A DNA stretch of 64,000 nucleotides from Yamagishiella unicocca (Eukaryota; Chlorophyta; Chlorophyceae; Chlamydomonadales; Volvocaceae), in contig BDSL01000022.1 of the NCBI GenBank assembly GCA_003116995.1, positions 496,001 through 560,000 of the forward strand. Direction: 5' to 3'. A program made the translations under genes and the position numbers. Under the pieces are notes generated by a model. It ran no database searches, was not told the DNA's origin, and saw nothing but the letters and a program-made list of their open reading frames with translations. This document shows positions 59,577-64,000 of this stretch, piece by piece (positions within the stretch are counted from its first letter, which is position 1; the number at the start of each line of letters is the position of its first letter).

Positions 59577-61103
59577 GTGGGGAAGTGAGTGGGCGGTCGG
59601 CGGCGGCGGCTGGCAGTTCGGCGCGGCCGGCTCCGGTGGCCGCGGGCCAGGAATGAGAGCGGGTGACGCCCCGGCCGGTGGGTCGGTTGAGGAAGCGGAC
59701 AATCGTACGGTGAATCCGTTGACCGTTGGGTGTCGTTGGTACGGTAGGTTGGCAGGTTGTATGGACGGACGCGGGGCGCCGGGGGGCGTTATGCGCCGCC
59801 GCCGCCGGCAGTGAGGCCCGGCGGGAAAGGTGCGGTGCGGTGCTGCAGGTGAGGGATGGAACTCAGCATCCCCTTAGTCGTGGACGGGGCCGATGGCAGC
59901 TGACGTCTGCCTACTAGACGGCCGCTGTGGTGCACGTAGCGTCACCCGTAGGACTCCCGAGCAGCGCACACGAGGCAGCCCTTTCTCGGTAGGATCGAAT
60001 TGCAGCGACGGCCCTAGAGGCCCGCGCGGCCGTAGGGGCCGGCGGGTGGGGTGCGGTCCACTAAGGGCCAGGCTGGTGGCCTCTTAAGGCGGCCACCGGG
60101 CTGTCGGCAGGATGCTCACACCGATCCACACCCCATGCTGCCTAGCGGCGTGTTTGGTTGTGTTGCCGCTGCCACTCATTGCGGCTGCCACACGGACTGG
60201 AAGCGCCGCAGCGGCAACGACTTGCATCCGTCTGCGGTTGCTGCCCAAGCTTCAGACGCGCAGTAAATGATTGTGAGGTGCCGCAGCCCCCTCCTAAAAT
60301 GGTCTTCGTTAGGGTCTCTCCTGGGGGCCGGAAGGCATACAGGGAACTGCGGGTTAACGGTAGCTTGAAAGATGCAGCTCAGTGACCCGTCCCATAAATC
60401 GTAATGCCTAGTGCCGTTGAAACGATAGAGTGGGGAGGTAAACGCCGCGTGTGTTATTAAGCCAGATCCGGGCCGTGTGGGTGTGCCGCTGTGTCGATGG
60501 CCGCTTTGGCTGATGGTGGGAGATGGAGGGTTTTGGTGGGGGGCCCTTATGGCATGCGCTCCGATCTGATGAGATGTCGGAAATTGTCACAAACGAGAGA
60601 CAGGGCCCTGTGACACAGACGTCGCGCCCACTCCAGGCACATATCTGGAATTCTGGATGCCGTGCAGCGGGGGGCTGCCATCTCGGAGACTTCCGCCTAA
60701 GAGCATTGCGCAGGAGGGGGCGCCTCCCTGCCTTACGCTCCCCCCCCGGCCCGCCGTGTGTCGTGTTTTGCGGCATTGAGCCCATGGACATGATGAGCGG
60801 GGACGAAGCTGGCACGTGGGTGCGCGTGTGTATGCGTTGGGGTGCGGACTCGGAGTGCACTCGGACAGCCGGACTGGGGTTTAGCAACTAGGCCATCAGC
60901 CGCTGCCCCCCGCGCCCCTTCACGGCGGCAGCAGGCCGTACGTGTTGCCGTACAAAACATGGCCAATTCGGACTTCCTGGTTCCTGCTACTCGATGATCC
61001 AGCACCAGCTCGTGGTGCTCGGTCGCGTCGAGCTGCTTGCTGCCCAGTGTGGTCGCTGCGCGCGTGCTGCCGAGCCGGGTCCGACCCCGGCCGCCCCCGT
61101 CCT

Positions 61104-61154
61104 CAAAACGTATGTTCTAAACGGTTTTTTGGGGCATCCACGGGTCTTCCTCGA
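61104..61154 (-). repeat. Dispersed repeat family A, intergenic reverse copy
   Basis: CAAAACGTATGTTCTAAACG, then GGTTTTTTGGGGCATCCACG and GGTCTTCCTCGA; reverse complement of the family A core. Confidence 0.75.
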
Positions 61155-62614
61155 GCCGCCCGTCCCGAGCCGCTGTGCTTGCGCGCAGCGGGGCACCGGG
61201 CGCGCGTTTGGGTTGGTGCTTCCATCTCGGCGGGAGGGGGATCTGTCGGTTGGAGGTCGCTGAAGCTATTGGTACTCCCAGTAGGATGGGAATAGGGGCG
61301 GCACAGTCCACTGCTCCGGGGCCGTTCAGTCGCTGCAGTAGATCGCACGCCGGGACAGGCGGGGCGGGTTTGTGAGGAAAGCCCGTGGACTTGGAAGCCG
61401 GGGGGCCAGACGGGGCGGTGGGGAAGAGCACGGATGAGGCGGCGGGCACCAGGGATAGGGGTCGCCCCCGCGTGGCGCACCGCCGCCACCGCGGCATCCG
61501 CCGCCAGTGGGCCCAACCCTGCACCTCCCGGGACATGCTGTGCCTGGTTGCGCGGCTGAAGCTAGGGGAGGCAGGAGCGAAGGGCATTAGATCGCGGCCC
61601 AGGGGTGACTACTATTATTACGGTATGGTAGTATTGGTACTCGGCGCAGTGCGTCGTGTGCGTGTGTGGGTGTCTAGGAAGGGGTTAGGGAGGATGCGCG
61701 GAAGGCGCATGCTGGGCGCGGTCCGCGGGTTCTGTTGGTGGCGTGTTAGGCTAGGTGCTGACGTAGGCAGGCCGGTCAGGGGTCGGGCGGGCGGGGCATT
61801 AGGCAGGGCCATCGCGCCAGGTGATGTCCCTTGGGTAAGACCCGTGGAGGCAGTGCTGTGTGCAAGATAGATGCACGACCGGCTCTTAGGGGTCGGCGCG
61901 CCCCCGCTCAGTCGAAACATGAATACCGGCTCTGAGCAGTTCTGGCAGACAGTGCGATGGGATTTTAACATGTATTCTCGGGGCTCGAAGTCATGCCAGT
62001 CAGCTGCAGATTGGTTAAAACGCGCGTGGGTCAGTTCTGTGCAGCTATTTGCACACTGGACGTCCCTACCCAAACGGGCCAAGGCGACCAAAGAACCACC
62101 GGGTATGATAACCGCTTCTAAACCTCAAGCGCTCCGCCCTACGGGTCCTGGCCCCAGCGCCGGCCAGCTGTCAGCCAGTGATGCCGCCCTGCTGTACGAG
62201 AAGCCACGAAACCCGCCTCGAGGCGGAGAAAAGCATGTTGGAGCCTAGATCTGGACGTGTCTTGAGACCGCAACGCGAGCTCCAACCTCTCGAGGTGACC
62301 CGCATCTGGTAGCAACGCTGCTGCCGCCTGTCCTCCGCATCCCACGGCCTCAGCACCCTCCAAAAGGCGCCTTGGCCGCTCAGCTGCGTGAGCCAGACCC
62401 TCAGCAAATCGACGCCACGCGTCTCAGGAGCGGTGCCGCCGTCCTTCCTTCCTTCCTTCCTAAAGGACGACATCAGCAACGGCGGCCGCCACACCGGCGG
62501 CGCTCCTGCGTCACCAGCATAGCGACCCGCCAGGCGGCAGCGTGACACGCTGCCCGACTCCTCGGCCTTGGACGAGGCAGGAGGCGTAGCAGGCGTGACG
62601 ATGCCGGCGATGAC

Positions 62615-62683
62615 GCAGGCGGCAGGTGCCCTCCTACGCAGGCGGCAGGTGCCCTCCTACGCAGGCGGCAGGTGCCCTCCTAC
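62615..62683. repeat. 23-bp tandem repeat, three copies
   Basis: Three exact copies of GCAGGCGGCAGGTGCCCTCC followed by TAC. No gene context is supported. Confidence 0.95.
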
Positions 62684-63109
62684 AGCGACTGCGCCGCCCG
62701 CACAGCAGCAGCCACAGCAGCAGCAGCGGTCCACGGGCGCACAGCGCATTCAGGCCGCCATCCGAGGAGGCGGCTGGCGACCAGCCCTCCTGGCCCGCGG
62801 CGGCACAGCTCAGACGCAGCAGAGGACCCGGCGCCCTGGCGCCCTCGGCTACCACCACCACCTGGCCGCCCCCGTCTTTCCCCACTTCACAGCCATGACA
62901 AACCGCGCATGAATCCGTGCAATCGAGTCGCCATGCAATTATGTCGAGTAAGACGTAAGCCCCGGGGACGTGTTCCATCTGCTCGGGGAATTCACCCAAG
63001 GACGGTGGTGGCGGTGGTGGTCATGCACCTCGCCGGCGCCGAAGGCGAGCCCAAGGGCCCCCGTGGCGCAATCCACTCTCGTGACATTCGATACAACACC
63101 ACACCGCCC

Positions 63110-63280
63110 CTATAGCAGCGCGTCCGCAGGCCCTCGCGTTGGGCAAGCCAGCTGGCCGCCCTTGGCGCCATATTTCCTGCGCCCATGCAACGACACCGAG
63201 CTCGCACCCAAGGCAAGCGCGGCGTTGTTCACCGCTAATAACACGGTAAATACCGGCACCGCCCACACAAAATAAAACAT
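63110..63280 (-). CDS. Doubtful small membrane-protein ORF
   Basis: A 56-codon ATG-started frame with one clear hydrophobic segment near its start (FYFVWAVPVFTVLLAVNNAA, then LALGASSVSL) followed by a basic stretch (HGRRKYGAKGG). It could be a first exon, a small protein, or chance. No homologue comes to mind. Confidence 0.2.
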   Translation of the reverse strand: MFYFVWAVPVFTVLLAVNNAALALGASSVSLHGRRKYGAKGGQLACPTRGPADALL

Positions 63281-63581
63281 AGCATCAGCAGTCCTCTCAA
63301 GTCTTCCAGCTCCCGCGCCTCGCCTATCTCAGCGCGCGCTGTGTCCCTCAAAACGCCACACAAAGACGCGCGCGGAACTGGGACTCAATTCCCGGGCCGG
63401 GAAGTACTTTCGCGAGCCCGCCCATCCAATCTTCCATTTCACCTCTTAGACAGCTCCCGGAGGCTCTCTCACCCACCCACCGTATGCAGCTCTCTCACCA
63501 GCCGCACCCACCGTACGCGAGGAAACGAACAGATCATACGCAAGGCGGCCGCCACACCGCTGCGGCCTCCCCTCCCCTCGT

Positions 63582-63630
63582 CACGTCTGTTCTAAACGTT
63601 TTTTTCTGGCATCCACGGGTCTTCCTCGAA
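63582..63630 (-). repeat. Dispersed repeat family A, intergenic reverse copy
   Basis: ACGTCTGTTCTAAACG, a T-run, then CTGGCATCCACGGGTCTTCC; nearly the same as the copy at 61104. Confidence 0.75.
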
Positions 63631-64000
63631 CCCTCCCCTCCGCATTCGCGGTGCTAGCTAGTAGCCCTCCGGCACGCGGGCCCTTCTTCAGGGCCACGCA
63701 CACTCCCCGGCACGATCAACGCGCCGAAGGGGTGGTGCCAAGGAGACGCACGTGCGTCCGAGGGAGCGCACCGTACTCCGTTCACCGTCATGCTTGTGGC
63801 CTGGCGCATTTGTATTTCCATATTTGTACAGCGGGCAACAGTCACTTAACTAGGAACGCAACAGCTACCGCGCCCGGCCTCGCGCCCCCTCTTAGTTTGC
63901 GTCAGACCACGGGTTCCGCTCTTCTTCCCCCATGACTGACACCCATCGCACGCAGGCTACAGCCCGCCCAAAACACGTCTGGCCCGCGGGACGGTGCCCG

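Larger units (their letters stand above)
59577..64000. other. 3' region of TAR1 and gene-poor right end
   Basis: Starts with the TAR1 3' UTR; I find no TGTAA in its first 1.4 kb. It also holds two reverse copies of family A (61104 and 63582) and a 23-bp triplication at 62615. Frames here (for example 60408-60887 minus, 62171-62548 minus, 62568-62912 plus) show no domain and no splice-supported model. A gene with short exons cannot be ruled out. Confidence 0.45.

Overview
The window is nuclear DNA of a green alga of the volvocine/Chlamydomonadales type. It is very GC-rich. The genes have many short introns with GT(G/A)-AG borders. Runs of Ala, Gln, Gly and Pro codons are common, and TGTAA, the poly(A) signal typical of these algae, lies downstream of most stop codons. 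The proteins (AP2 factor, CCB4, FLY-type RING ligase, YAK1/TAR1 kinase) have plant or algal relatives. I cannot name the species. No operons, plasmid, phage or CRISPR features are present.

Exon models were built by hand from protein similarity remembered for each family. They were accepted only where GT/AG (once GC/AG) borders and codon phase agreed at every junction. Layout, left to right: AP2-domain transcription factor (minus, 3' end off the window, <1-4017); ARP6, the actin-related subunit of SWR1-type chromatin remodellers (minus, 11 exons, 423 aa, 6047-11463); a membrane-anchored HAD class IIIB acid phosphatase (plus, 5 exons, 416 aa, 12061-14432), divergent from ARP6; CCB4, a thylakoid factor for haem attachment to cytochrome b6 (minus, 2 exons, 15948-17302); a 3.9-kb gene-poor stretch with a 14-copy minisatellite; a 15-exon gene for an uncharacterised 1138-aa protein with an EF-hand-like module seen in alga/cilium-type proteins (minus, 21166-30971); an uncharacterised TPR-like, Gln/Ser-rich protein (minus, 5 exons, 793 aa, 32008-35839); a triose-phosphate/nucleotide-sugar translocator family protein (plus, 7 exons, 404 aa, 36613-40182); a multi-pass RING-H2 E3 ubiquitin ligase of the FLY/Tul1 family (minus, 10 exons, 932 aa, 41681-48510); a doubtful small ORF near 49.1-49.7 kb; and a YAK1/DYRK-type kinase matching the alga's TAR1 (plus, 10 exons, 2058 aa, 50245-59576). 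The last 4.4 kb holds no gene I can support.

These are unrelated housekeeping and regulatory genes, not a pathway cluster. The arrangement still matters: ARP6 and the phosphatase share a 597-bp divergent promoter region. Two convergent pairs (phosphatase/CCB4 and translocator/FLY) have poly(A) signals that cross, which predicts overlapping 3' UTRs.

The most interesting non-gene signals are a near-perfect 45-bp intronic inverted repeat resembling a small-RNA precursor, three families of short degenerate repeats that recur mainly inside introns of different genes, a GC-AG intron in CCB4, and a 44-bp tandem duplication that copies a splice donor in the FLY-type gene.
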